NCBI GenBank assembly: GCA_943332615.1
Contig: CALQQB010000009.1
Coordinates: 27,512-91,511, forward strand
Direction: 5' to 3'
Source: Phenylobacterium deserti
GTDB lineage: Bacteria; Pseudomonadota; Alphaproteobacteria; Caulobacterales; Caulobacteraceae
Length of the DNA: 64,000 nucleotides
Shown: piece after piece, positions 17,850-25,283 of the stretch
Position numbering within the stretch: position 1 is the stretch's first letter
Layout: every line of letters starts with the position of its first letter
The notes under the pieces: generated by a model
The model's database searches: none
Told to the model about the DNA's origin: nothing
The model's input: only the letters and a program-made list of their open reading frames with translations
Translations under genes and position numbers: made by a program

Positions 17850-18662
17850 ATGGAGGTCCAGGCCTATCTCGATCGCATCGGCTTCCAGGGTGTGCCCCGT
17901 GTCGACCTCGAAACCCTGCGGGCCCTGCATCGGGGCCATTCGTTGGCGATCCCGTACGAGAACCTCGACGTCCAGCTGGGCCGGCCGCTGACCACCGACC
18001 CGGCTGCGGCGTTCGAGAAGATCGTCAAGCGCCGGCGCGGGGGCTGGTGCTACGAGATGAACGGGCTGCTCGGCGCCATGCTGCAGGAGATTGGCTTCAA
18101 CGTCACCCGCCTGGCAGGCGCGGCGATGCGCAAGGACCGCGGCGACGACGCCATCGGCAACCATCTGCTGCTGCTGGTCGATCTGGAAGGCCCCTGGATC
18201 GCCGACGTGGGTTTCGGCGACGGTTCGCGCGACCCCTACCCGCTGCGGGAAGGGCCGATCGAGTCGGACGGCTATGCGTACGATCTGGCCCGGCTCGACG
18301 CGGACTGGTGGCGGCTGACCAACCATCCCTTCGGCGGCACGCCCAACTTCGACTTCACCCTGGAGCCCGCCGACCCCGCCCGACTGGCCTTCAAATGCCA
18401 GGAGTTGCAGACGTCGCCAGAGTCAGGCTTCGTCCTCAACGCCGTCGCCCAGCGACACGCCGGCGAGGAGATTCGCCTCCTGCGCGGCCGCAGCTTCCGC
18501 CGCCTTGCGCCGCGGGGCCACGACGACAGCCTGATCGACAGCTCCGAGGCCTTCGTGGCGCTGCTGAAGCAGGAGTACGACCTCGACCTGCCGGAGGCCG
18601 CCACCCTCTGGCCACGCATCCTGGCGCGGCACGAGGCGGTGTTCGCCAAGCAACCGGCTTAG
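17850..18662 (+). CDS. Arylamine N-acetyltransferase
   Basis: 270 residues, normal for NAT enzymes. The Cys-His-Asp triad is readable: Cys in RRGGWCYEMNGLL (about residue 69), His in GNHLLLLVDL (about 107) and Asp in WIADVGFGD (about 120). It acetylates aromatic amines or hydrazines from acetyl-CoA. It lies two bases after the LLM flavoprotein gene. Confidence 0.95.
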   Translation: MEVQAYLDRIGFQGVPRVDLETLRALHRGHSLAIPYENLDVQLGRPLTTDPAAAFEKIVKRRRGGWCYEMNGLLGAMLQEIGFNVTRLAGAAMRKDRGDDAIGNHLLLLVDLEGPWIADVGFGDGSRDPYPLREGPIESDGYAYDLARLDADWWRLTNHPFGGTPNFDFTLEPADPARLAFKCQELQTSPESGFVLNAVAQRHAGEEIRLLRGRSFRRLAPRGHDDSLIDSSEAFVALLKQEYDLDLPEAATLWPRILARHEAVFAKQPA

Positions 18663-18883
18663 GGGCTGCGGGACTTTCGCCACGTTGCCGCCCATCTCCG
18701 CCACGCCCCTGCGGTTGCCGGCCGGGTCGTTGAACAGGCCCAGCACCACCACACCCGAGACCTCGAAGCATGGCGCCACCACCGCCGCCAGGCTTGCCGT
18801 CACGTCGGGCACACCCAGATAGATCATCCGCTCCGCTGGATCAGTGCGCAGCAAGCCGGGCAGCGGGGACTGGACGGTGACCG

Positions 18884-19255
18884 TCAGGGTTCCGCCCGCC
18901 CGGACTCCCGGCCGAAGACGTCGCGGTAGACGTCCCGCTGGCTGGCCAGGTCCGGCCCGGCGATGTCGAAGAAGACCATCGCGTAAAACAAGATCACAAC
19001 GCCCGCGAACACGAACAGATTGCACGCTGGACCCCGGCGGCCGAACATCAGCGCAACGGCGAATATGAGGACCACGCCGCTGATCGGTCCTGACCACTGA
19101 GCGATCCTCATCGCCAGGGCATTGTAGAACTCCGGCGAGCGGCCGCGCGCGCAGGCCTGCGATTAGGCGAACACCACCGCCACCGTCAGCAGCAGGTTGG
19201 CCGCCAGGACCAGCACCGCCAGCCCCAGCGCCTTCAAGAGACCGATGAGTGTCAT
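18884..19255 (-). pseudogene. Small membrane protein gene interrupted by in-frame TAA
   Basis: From ATG 19255 the frame encodes 30 residues, mostly one hydrophobic helix (MTLIGLLKALGLAVLVLAAN...VVFA), then TAA at 19165-19163. The same frame stays open for 93 more codons to 18884 and encodes RSPEFYNALAMRIAQWSG and two further hydrophobic helices with FGRR between them. The parts read naturally as one protein of about 123 residues with three membrane spans, so the TAA is probably a single-base change from a Tyr codon. Alternatively the ATG at 19111 starts a separate 75-residue protein, but it has no good ribosome binding site. The 220 bases towards the NAT gene (18663-18883) contain a possible further remnant (MIYLGVPDVTASLAAVV) with no clean end. 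Confidence 0.6.
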
Positions 19256-19320
19256 GTCCGCCACCCGCCAGAGAGTGTAGCCGGGCGGGACCCGGCGTCA
19301 TGACCTTTCCTGCGACCGCC

Positions 19321-21324
19321 TCAGCGGCGGAAGCTGAAGCCCAGGCGGACCGTCTGGGGCTGGGCGAAGCTTTCGACACCGTCGGCCGTCTGGCCCGTCT
19401 CCAGCTTCTCGTCGAACAGGTTATCGACCGCCAGATAGACCTCGGCATGCTCCGCGAAGGCCCAACTGGCGCGGGCATCCACCGACAGGCCGGCGCTTAG
19501 CAGGCGGCTGTTCAGATCGTCCTCGAACCGGCGGCTCTCATAGCGCAGATCCCCCGAGACCCGGACCGCCGGCATTGGGCGCACGTCGAGCCCCCCGGTC
19601 ACCACCCACTTTGGCGTCTGGGCCGGACGCTTGCCGCTGAGTTGCGCCGCCGTCGCGCCGCCATGCACCTCGGCGTCGGTATAGGCCGTGGCTGCGCGCC
19701 AGGAGATCTGGTCGGAGATATCGCCCGAGGCCTCACCCTCGACGCCCCAGGCCTCGATTTCGCCGGTGTTCTGGCGCTGGCGCAGTGTGCCGCCGGCCGG
19801 AATGAAGCCGGCGATCGGAAAGGTCCCAGGCCCCACGCCGATGGTGACGTTGGTGATCGGGTCCTTCAGGCGATTGTAGAAGACGTCCGCGCTCCAGCGC
19901 ACCGGGCCAGCTTCACCGCCGAAGCCGCCCTCGATCCCCTGCAGGGTCTCCGGCTTCAGAGTCGGGTTGGACTCGGTCACGTCATTGCCCACCCGGAACG
20001 GACGATGCAGCTCGTTCAGGGTCGGCGGACGGAACCCGGCATAGGCGGCGGCGCGCAGGTAGACGGCGTCGGACACCTCATAGCGCACTCCGACCCGGCC
20101 CGTGGGCGTGGTGTCGGAGCGGTTGGCGAAGGCCTGGTTGAGGGTGATGGCGCCGGTGGCCCGGTCGCGCTCGACGCGCTGGGCGTCATAGGCCCGCGAC
20201 CGGTCGAGGCGAACGCCGCCGGTGACGATCCAGGGGCCCTGGTCATAGGCCGCTTCCGCATAGGCGCCGTAGACCAGGGTCTTGCCGCCCGCGGCGCGGT
20301 CGCGGGTGAAGACATTGTTCAGGAACCGGAACCGCTCGTGGTCGGTCCCGGCGGTGTGGCGCAGGTCCGCGCCGATTTCGAACGACACCTGGTCCAACGT
20401 GCCCTGCCAGGCGGCGTTGAGGCCGTAGCCGGTGGCAGGCGTGCGGTACTGATCATTGGCCGGGGTGGTGGTGGCGCGGTTGGCGGCGACGGCGACGGAC
20501 GAGTTGCGCAGGTTGCTCTCGCGCACCCAGCCCTGCAGCCGCCAGCCGCCGACGCCCTGCCCGGCCGGCTGGGCCAGGGTGACGGTGGCCGACTTGCCGG
20601 TGGTGACCGAGCGCGCGCCGAACAGGCCCGCGCCCTGCTGCGCCCGGAACGCCTGCACGCGGACCGCCGTCTGGACGCCGGCGATCTCGTGCTGGGCGCG
20701 GACGGCGATGGTCTCGTCCTCCAGGTCCACCCGCTGGTCGGCCGCGCCCCGCCGGGGGTCGCGCACCGCATAGTAGCCGTCGGTCTTGGAGGCCGCGGCG
20801 GTGACCAGGAAATTCGCCAGCCCGCCCGCGATCGCGGCCCGGTAGCTGTCGCGCTCGCCGCCCGACAGGTCGAGAGCCTGGAGACCGTTGGCCGCGCCCC
20901 GCTCTTGCAGGGTGATCACCCCGGTTAGCGCGCCCGCGCCATAGGGGCCGGAGCCCGCGCCGCGCACGATGTTGGCGCCGTCCAGGCCCTCCGGCGGCAG
21001 GGCGCTCCAGATCACCCAGCCCCCGAACGGGTCGTTCTGCGGCGCCCCGTCCAGGGTCACCAGCGCCCGGCCGGCGCCGGACGGCGCGATGGCCCGCAGG
21101 GAAACCCCCTGCGTCGTGGGGTTGGCCGAGCCGGAGCCGGTGCGCCGGAACAGTGAGACGCCCGGCGCGCTCTTCAGCGCCTCGTCCAGCCGGGTCTCGG
21201 CCTTCAGGATCTCGGGCCCGATCTGCACCGCGCTGAACGCCGCCTCGCCGCCCAGCGGGGCCAGGCGCGGGGCATAGACGACAACGATCTCGACTTCGGG
21301 GGCGGGCGGCGGCAAGGCGGGCAT
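19321..21324 (-). CDS. TonB-dependent receptor without a recognisable signal peptide
   Basis: About 667 residues from ATG 21324. The TonB-box-like EIVVVYAPRLAP is followed by a plug domain (about 25-150; ALKSAPGVSLFRR, QGVSLRAIAPSGAGRALVTLDGAPQNDPFGGW, RGAGSGPYGAGAL) and a beta-barrel ending in VRLGFSFRR, with the terminal aromatic/Arg typical of outer membrane proteins. The oddity is the N-terminus: neither this start nor the longer one at 21390 encodes a signal peptide. The start may be misplaced, or the gene may have lost its 5' end next to the divergent SDR gene. Substrate unknown. Confidence 0.85.
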   Translation of the reverse strand: MPALPPPAPEVEIVVVYAPRLAPLGGEAAFSAVQIGPEILKAETRLDEALKSAPGVSLFRRTGSGSANPTTQGVSLRAIAPSGAGRALVTLDGAPQNDPFGGWVIWSALPPEGLDGANIVRGAGSGPYGAGALTGVITLQERGAANGLQALDLSGGERDSYRAAIAGGLANFLVTAAASKTDGYYAVRDPRRGAADQRVDLEDETIAVRAQHEIAGVQTAVRVQAFRAQQGAGLFGARSVTTGKSATVTLAQPAGQGVGGWRLQGWVRESNLRNSSVAVAANRATTTPANDQYRTPATGYGLNAAWQGTLDQVSFEIGADLRHTAGTDHERFRFLNNVFTRDRAAGGKTLVYGAYAEAAYDQGPWIVTGGVRLDRSRAYDAQRVERDRATGAITLNQAFANRSDTTPTGRVGVRYEVSDAVYLRAAAYAGFRPPTLNELHRPFRVGNDVTESNPTLKPETLQGIEGGFGGEAGPVRWSADVFYNRLKDPITNVTIGVGPGTFPIAGFIPAGGTLRQRQNTGEIEAWGVEGEASGDISDQISWRAATAYTDAEVHGGATAAQLSGKRPAQTPKWVVTGGLDVRPMPAVRVSGDLRYESRRFEDDLNSRLLSAGLSVDARASWAFAEHAEVYLAVDNLFDEKLETGQTADGVESFAQPQTVRLGFSFRR

Positions 21325-21389
21325 GGACGGTCTCGTAACTCTGGTATGTCGGGGCGTCGAAGGGCTACTCAGCGTAGAGGGAGAGCGCA

Positions 21390-22133
21390 ATGGCTAAGGT
21401 CGCTATCGTCACGGGCGCAGGCAGCGGAATCGGCCGGGCTGTGTCCCTGGCGCTACTCAACGCCGGCTGGAGCGTCGCCCTGGCCGGGCGGCGGGAGGAA
21501 CAGCTCGCCGGGACCGCGGCGCTCGGTGAGGGCGCGCCTTGCCTGGTCCAGCCCACCGACGTTGCCGATCCCGACAGCGTCGAGGCGCTGTTCGCGGCGA
21601 CGCAGGCCCGTTTCAGCCGCCTCGACCTGCTGTTCAACAACGCCGGGACCGGCGCCCCGCCCGGCCCGATCGAGGACCATTCCATCGAGCACTGGCGCCG
21701 CGTGGTGGACGTGAACCTCACCGGCGCCTTCCTCTGCACCCGCCAGGCGTTCCGGCTGATGAAGGCTCAGGATCCGCGCGGCGGGCGGATCATCAACAAC
21801 GGCTCGATCTCGGCCCACACCCCCAGGCCAGGCTCGATCGCCTACACCGCCACCAAGCACGCCATCACCGGCCTGACCCGCTCGATCTCGCTGGACGGCC
21901 GGCCCTTCGACATCGCCTGCGGCCAGATCGACATCGGCAACGCGGCGACCGACATGACGGCGCGGATGAGCCGCGGCGTCCCCCAGGCCGACGGCTCGAT
22001 GAAGGTCGAGGCGACCATGGACGTCTCCGCGGTGGCCGACGCCGTCGTCTACATGGCCGGCCTGCCGCTCTCGGCCAATGTGCAGTTCATGACCGTGATG
22101 GCGACGCAGATGCCCTTTATCGGGCGGGGGTGA
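21390..22133 (+). CDS. SDR-family oxidoreductase
   Basis: A 247-residue classical [16 protein letters not shown] cofactor motif, LFNNAG, catalytic Ser in NNGSISAH, and YTATK (YxxxK). GGGAG lies before the ATG. It diverges from the TBDR at 19321 and converges on the crotonase at 22243 across a 9-bp stem hairpin. The [21 protein letters not shown] region is common in uncharacterised SDRs of catabolic clusters. The substrate is unknown. Confidence 0.92.
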   Translation: MAKVAIVTGAGSGIGRAVSLALLNAGWSVALAGRREEQLAGTAALGEGAPCLVQPTDVADPDSVEALFAATQARFSRLDLLFNNAGTGAPPGPIEDHSIEHWRRVVDVNLTGAFLCTRQAFRLMKAQDPRGGRIINNGSISAHTPRPGSIAYTATKHAITGLTRSISLDGRPFDIACGQIDIGNAATDMTARMSRGVPQADGSMKVEATMDVSAVADAVVYMAGLPLSANVQFMTVMATQMPFIGRG

Positions 22134-22174
22134 TCCACGATCCGGCGACCTGGCGGCGGTTGAGGAGACGACGG

Positions 22175-22200
22175 CGCCGCCGGCTGGAAGACCGGCGGCG
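22175..22200. terminator. Hairpin between convergent genes
   Basis: cgccgccgg, an 8-base loop, then ccggcggcg: a perfect 9-bp stem midway between the convergent SDR and crotonase genes. No T-run follows on either strand, so it is at best a weak or Rho-assisted bidirectional terminator. Confidence 0.4.
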
Positions 22201-22242
22201 ACTTGGGATCGGAGGGGATGCGGTTGATGGCCGCGTCGGGGC

Positions 22243-23061
22243 TCAGGCTTCGGTGAAATTCGGCGCGCGCTTCTCCAGGCTGGCGCGGACCGCTTCCACC
22301 TGATTGGGCGACCCGATCAGGGCGGTCTGCTCCACGCTTTCGGCCAGCAGGAGTGCGTGCTGATCGCCGTCGGCCATCAGGTTGAGCAGCCGCTTGCCGG
22401 CGCGGATGGCGTCGGGGTTCTTGGCCGCGATGTCGCGGGCGAAGGCCAGGGCCTCCTCGCGCGGGTCGTCGCAGACGCGGGTGGCCAGGCCCATGGCCAG
22501 GGCCTCCTCGCCGGAGAAGATGCGGCCCGAGTAGGTCAGCTCGCGGGCCACGTCGTCGCGCACCAGGCCGCGCAGCAGGGCCATGCCGGCCATGTCGGGG
22601 ATCAGGCCCCACTTGATTTCCAGCACCGACAGCCGCGCGTCCCTGGTGACGAACCGCAGGTCGGCGGAGAGCTGCAACTGATAGCCGCCGCCGTAGGCGA
22701 CGCCGTGCACCGCGGCGATCACCGGCACGGGGATGTCGCGCCAGACCATCACCGCGTGCTGGGCGCGGTTGGCGCCGCTGGCGGTGCGGTTGGAGGTCAC
22801 CAGGGCGCCGGCGCTGCCCGCGCCGCCGGAACGTTCGCCCGACGCCATGGCGGCGAAGTTCGAGGTGTCGAGGCCGGCGCAGAAGGCCCGGCCCTCGCCC
22901 GACAGCACCACGGCGCGAAGACCCTTCTCGGCCTTCAGCCGCTCTCCGGTCTGCACCAGGGCCTCGAACATGGCGTTGTCGAGGGCATTCATCTTGTCGG
23001 TGCGGATCAGCCGGACATCGGCCACGCCGCCCTGGATATCGACGGAAATGCGGTCGTTCAT
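22243..23061 (-). CDS. Enoyl-CoA hydratase/crotonase family protein
   Basis: 272 residues from ATG 23061, chosen for AAGGAG seven bases upstream. It has the crotonase oxyanion motifs (GRAFCAGLDTSNF, AVHGVAYGGGYQLQLSADLR). Both catalytic glutamates appear retained, in VLEIKWGLIPDM and VARELTYSG. A hydratase role is therefore plausible: trans-2-enoyl-CoA to 3-hydroxyacyl-CoA. It lies 13 bases after the GST gene and downstream of the collapsed acyl-CoA synthetase, so it was probably part of a three-gene CoA-ester operon. Confidence 0.92.
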   Translation of the reverse strand: MNDRISVDIQGGVADVRLIRTDKMNALDNAMFEALVQTGERLKAEKGLRAVVLSGEGRAFCAGLDTSNFAAMASGERSGGAGSAGALVTSNRTASGANRAQHAVMVWRDIPVPVIAAVHGVAYGGGYQLQLSADLRFVTRDARLSVLEIKWGLIPDMAGMALLRGLVRDDVARELTYSGRIFSGEEALAMGLATRVCDDPREEALAFARDIAAKNPDAIRAGKRLLNLMADGDQHALLLAESVEQTALIGSPNQVEAVRASLEKRAPNFTEA

Positions 23062-23074
23062 GGAATAGCTCCTT

Positions 23075-23986
23075 CTAGCGCTTCGCCAGCACGTAGCCGG
23101 CGCGCGGGAAATGCACATGCACCACGTCCAGCTCACCACATTCGCGAGCCAGGGTGATGCGGTCTCGGGTCAGGGCCACCAGCACGCCCTCGATGGCGTC
23201 GCGGCCATAGTCGTCGGCCTGGACCACCACCGGATCGCCCAGCTTCAGGACGGTCAGGTCGCTGGCGTCGCTGGCGAGCGGCGCGGCGGGCGTGGCCTTC
23301 AGCGCCGCCTGCAGGGCCTCGCCCGGTGTCATGTCGCTGCGCCGGCCATGGCCGATGGCCCGGACGCGGTCCCGCCAGGCGGTCAGGCGCGGCAGGCCCG
23401 CCATCAGCTCCTCGGCAACATTGCGCACCGCGCCGCTGGTCCACCAGACGTTCATCCAGGCGGCCACGTCGGCCAGGGAGGGCGTCGCCCCGCCGAGGAA
23501 ATCTCCGCCCGCCAGCCCGTCTTCCATCCAGCCGGCATAGGCCCGCCACTGGGCGCGCATGATCGGCGCCGCCGCCTTCATGGCGTTCACATCGAAGGGG
23601 CGGCCTGACAGCTTCTCGCGGTCGTCGGCGAATTCCTTGGGGATGCTGGCGCCGATCTCCCCGAAGATCACCGCCACCGAGGCCTGGAACCAGATCCGGT
23701 CGGCCCACAGGTTCACCGCCCAGTCGGCGCCGCGCGCCACGGGTGGGTTGGGGAATCGCCGCTCGATCTCGGCCAGGATCACCTGGCTGTCGCAGTAAAC
23801 GTCGGCCCCGATCTGCAGCACCGGGATGCGTCGATAGCCGCCGGTCAGCGGGATCAGGTCCGGCTTCGGCATGATCACCGGCTGGATCACCGAGCGCCAG
23901 CCCAGGCCCTTGATCCCGAACATCAACCGCACCTTCTCCGAGAAGGGCGATGCGTCGTAGTGGTGAAGGATGAGCTCGTCTGACAT
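23075..23986 (-). CDS. Glutathione S-transferase family protein with C-terminal extension
   Basis: 303 residues, longer than the usual 200-230. A thioredoxin-like N-terminal domain (HHYDASPFSEKVRLMFGIKGL, GGYRRIPVLQIG, CDSQVILAEIERRFP) precedes the helical domain (GGATPSLADVAAWMNVWW). About 70 extra C-terminal residues (DLTVLKLGDPVVVQADDYGRD) look like a small beta domain. The SPFSEK motif places Ser or Cys-free chemistry at the glutathione site. Its start directly abuts the pseudogene stop, implying an old operon. Confidence 0.88.
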   Translation of the reverse strand: MSDELILHHYDASPFSEKVRLMFGIKGLGWRSVIQPVIMPKPDLIPLTGGYRRIPVLQIGADVYCDSQVILAEIERRFPNPPVARGADWAVNLWADRIWFQASVAVIFGEIGASIPKEFADDREKLSGRPFDVNAMKAAAPIMRAQWRAYAGWMEDGLAGGDFLGGATPSLADVAAWMNVWWTSGAVRNVAEELMAGLPRLTAWRDRVRAIGHGRRSDMTPGEALQAALKATPAAPLASDASDLTVLKLGDPVVVQADDYGRDAIEGVLVALTRDRITLARECGELDVVHVHFPRAGYVLAKR

Positions 23987-24358
23987 CTAGATCACCACCA
24001 CGTTGGGGCCAGGAGGGTTGGAATAGAGCGCATCGACCAGGGCCTTTCGGCGGTCCGGCGTGGCGCGCGGGTTCACATAGCCCTTGTCGGTGATTTCGCC
24101 GCCATCGATCGAAGGCGGCTCGGTCATCACGGTGAACCGGGCGATGCGCCGCGATCCGCCGCGCGCTCGGCCAGCCGGTGGGCGATGGCGTAGGGGCCGT
24201 CGCCGGGCGGGTGGTGGGTTGGAGCGGACATAGTCGGTCCCGTGCGCCGTCTTCTCGATCGACACATCCGGCGCCCGCTGCGGCAACGGCTTGAACGGCG
24301 GCAGGGCCTTGCCGGGCCGCTCGTTCACGAGTGCGGCCTGATCGTCGGCGGGGCTCAT
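23987..24358 (-). pseudogene. Collapsed acyl-CoA (feruloyl-CoA-like) synthetase remnant
   Basis: A 123-codon ORF that fuses two ends of a much larger enzyme. The first part (PPFKPLPQRAPDVSIEKTAHGT.YVRSN) looks like the N-terminus of feruloyl-CoA synthase-type ligases; the last part (EPPSIDGGEITDKGYVNPRA) looks like their C-terminus. Between them the reading frame is shifted: the alternate frame reads DGPYAIAHRLAERAADRG, a sensible continuation of the N-terminal segment. So there is at least one frameshift, and the ATP-binding core of about 500 residues is deleted. It cannot be an active ligase. GGGAG precedes the ATG, so a short peptide may still be made. Family assignment is from memory of typical termini. 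Confidence 0.7.
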
Positions 24359-24675
24359 CTCAAGGGTCTCCCGGCGAACTTCCTGTTGTTCCGCCAGAAC
24401 CTAGGCCAACCGCTGGCCCCTGCAACGGCGCCCCCACGTCAATTTCGAGCGGGCAGCGCGCGAAACCTAGGCATCGGGGAATTGAGACAGGCCCGTCCAG
24501 GCCGCGCCGCAGGACAGCGCCTTCGCCGCCCGCAGCCGCCGCGCCCGCACCGACCAGGGCGCCGACGGCGGCGCTGGAAGACGCGTTCGGGCAGGTCGCA
24601 ATGATCAAGACCTGGGACAAGCCCCGCGCGGGCGCGCGAGGGGATTTGAATTCACTTGAGAAAGAGCGTTCAATT

Positions 24676-24690
24676 GTTCGTGGTTTGTTC
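24676..24690. promoter_or_regulatory. LexA/SOS-like box GTTC-N7-GTTC
   Basis: The 15-mer GTTCgtggtttGTTC matches the alphaproteobacterial LexA operator consensus exactly at the eight defined bases. A further GTTC lies six bases upstream. Eight fixed bases can occur by chance, and no recognisable SOS gene (recA, lexA, imuA, dnaE2) starts within several hundred bases on either strand, so it may be an orphan left after gene loss. Confidence 0.4.
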
Positions 24691-24724
24691 CTATCATCCT
24701 GATCGTCTCGATGCAAGGATTTTG

Positions 24725-24805
24725 GAATTACGCGATGTCCCCGTACCCCACCGACTTCGTATTCCAAGGCTTGGATGGGCCTACTTCAATTACGTGATGT
24801 CACCG
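24725..24805 (+). repeat. Two direct copies of an AATTACGYGATGTCMCCG element
   Basis: Copies gaattacgcgatgtccccg (24725-24743) and caattacgtgatgtcaccg (24787-24805), 62 bases apart, differ at three positions. The gtccccg/gtcaccgaat ends resemble the reverse complement of the ctgaattcgggga element at 27287, on the other side of the RTX gene. They may be remains of mobile-element ends. Confidence 0.5.
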
Positions 24806-25283
24806 AATCTGCAAGCACACCTACCGGCGTGGTGACGCGCTGGAGAAGCGCAGGCGGGTGATGGCGGACTGATCGGCCTTTTGCGGCAGCACCGGCAAGC
24901 CGGGAAGCGCAACGGGGTGCGGCGCAGGCATCCGCATTTCGCAATAGGTCTCGGGGGTGACTGCGGGAATGCAGGCGCGGGCCTGAAGACACGCAGCGCA
25001 TTTGCCGCCGAATTCGCTCAATTGCGCGCCTGCGCAACACACCAATACATACTGTAGATAGTCTCTATGATGCGGATTGGAGCCCTATTTGCAGCCCGCT
25101 AGGTATCTGGAGCCCTCTGACTACCGGTCAGGGTGATCAACACCTTTGCAGTGCACGCGTTTCCCGGACTTCCGGACCGCGGCAACAATAGCAAAGCGCC
25201 CAGTATTTGAACGCTAGGACGGCTCCATCCGGGATGAGGGGCGAGCGTTCCTGGGTCCGCATGACACAAGATTTGAGAGACTA

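Larger units (their letters stand above)
24359..25283. other. Gene-poor intergenic region of 925 bp
   Basis: No ORF here is convincing. The longest (24360..24767 and 24821..25045, minus) have low-complexity or Cys-rich translations and no good ribosome binding site. The region holds a LexA-like GTTC-N7-GTTC box, a pair of direct repeats at 24725 and 24787, and the upstream region of the RTX gene. It looks like a decayed boundary where several genes have been lost. The RTX gene's start has only a modest GAGAG upstream. Confidence 0.6.

Noticed and set aside
18423-19478. 351-residue minus-strand ORF
   Set aside because: Largely antisense to the NAT gene and out of frame with the membrane protein; only a short hydrophobic stretch may be a remnant.
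24360-24767. 135-residue minus-strand ORF downstream of the LexA-like box, considered as an SOS gene such as imuA
   Set aside because: The translation shows none of the expected motifs and is rich in Ala and Gly; no ribosome binding site.
24821-25045. Cys-rich 74-residue minus-strand ORF
   Set aside because: No good ribosome binding site, no recognisable fold, and it sits in an otherwise decayed region.
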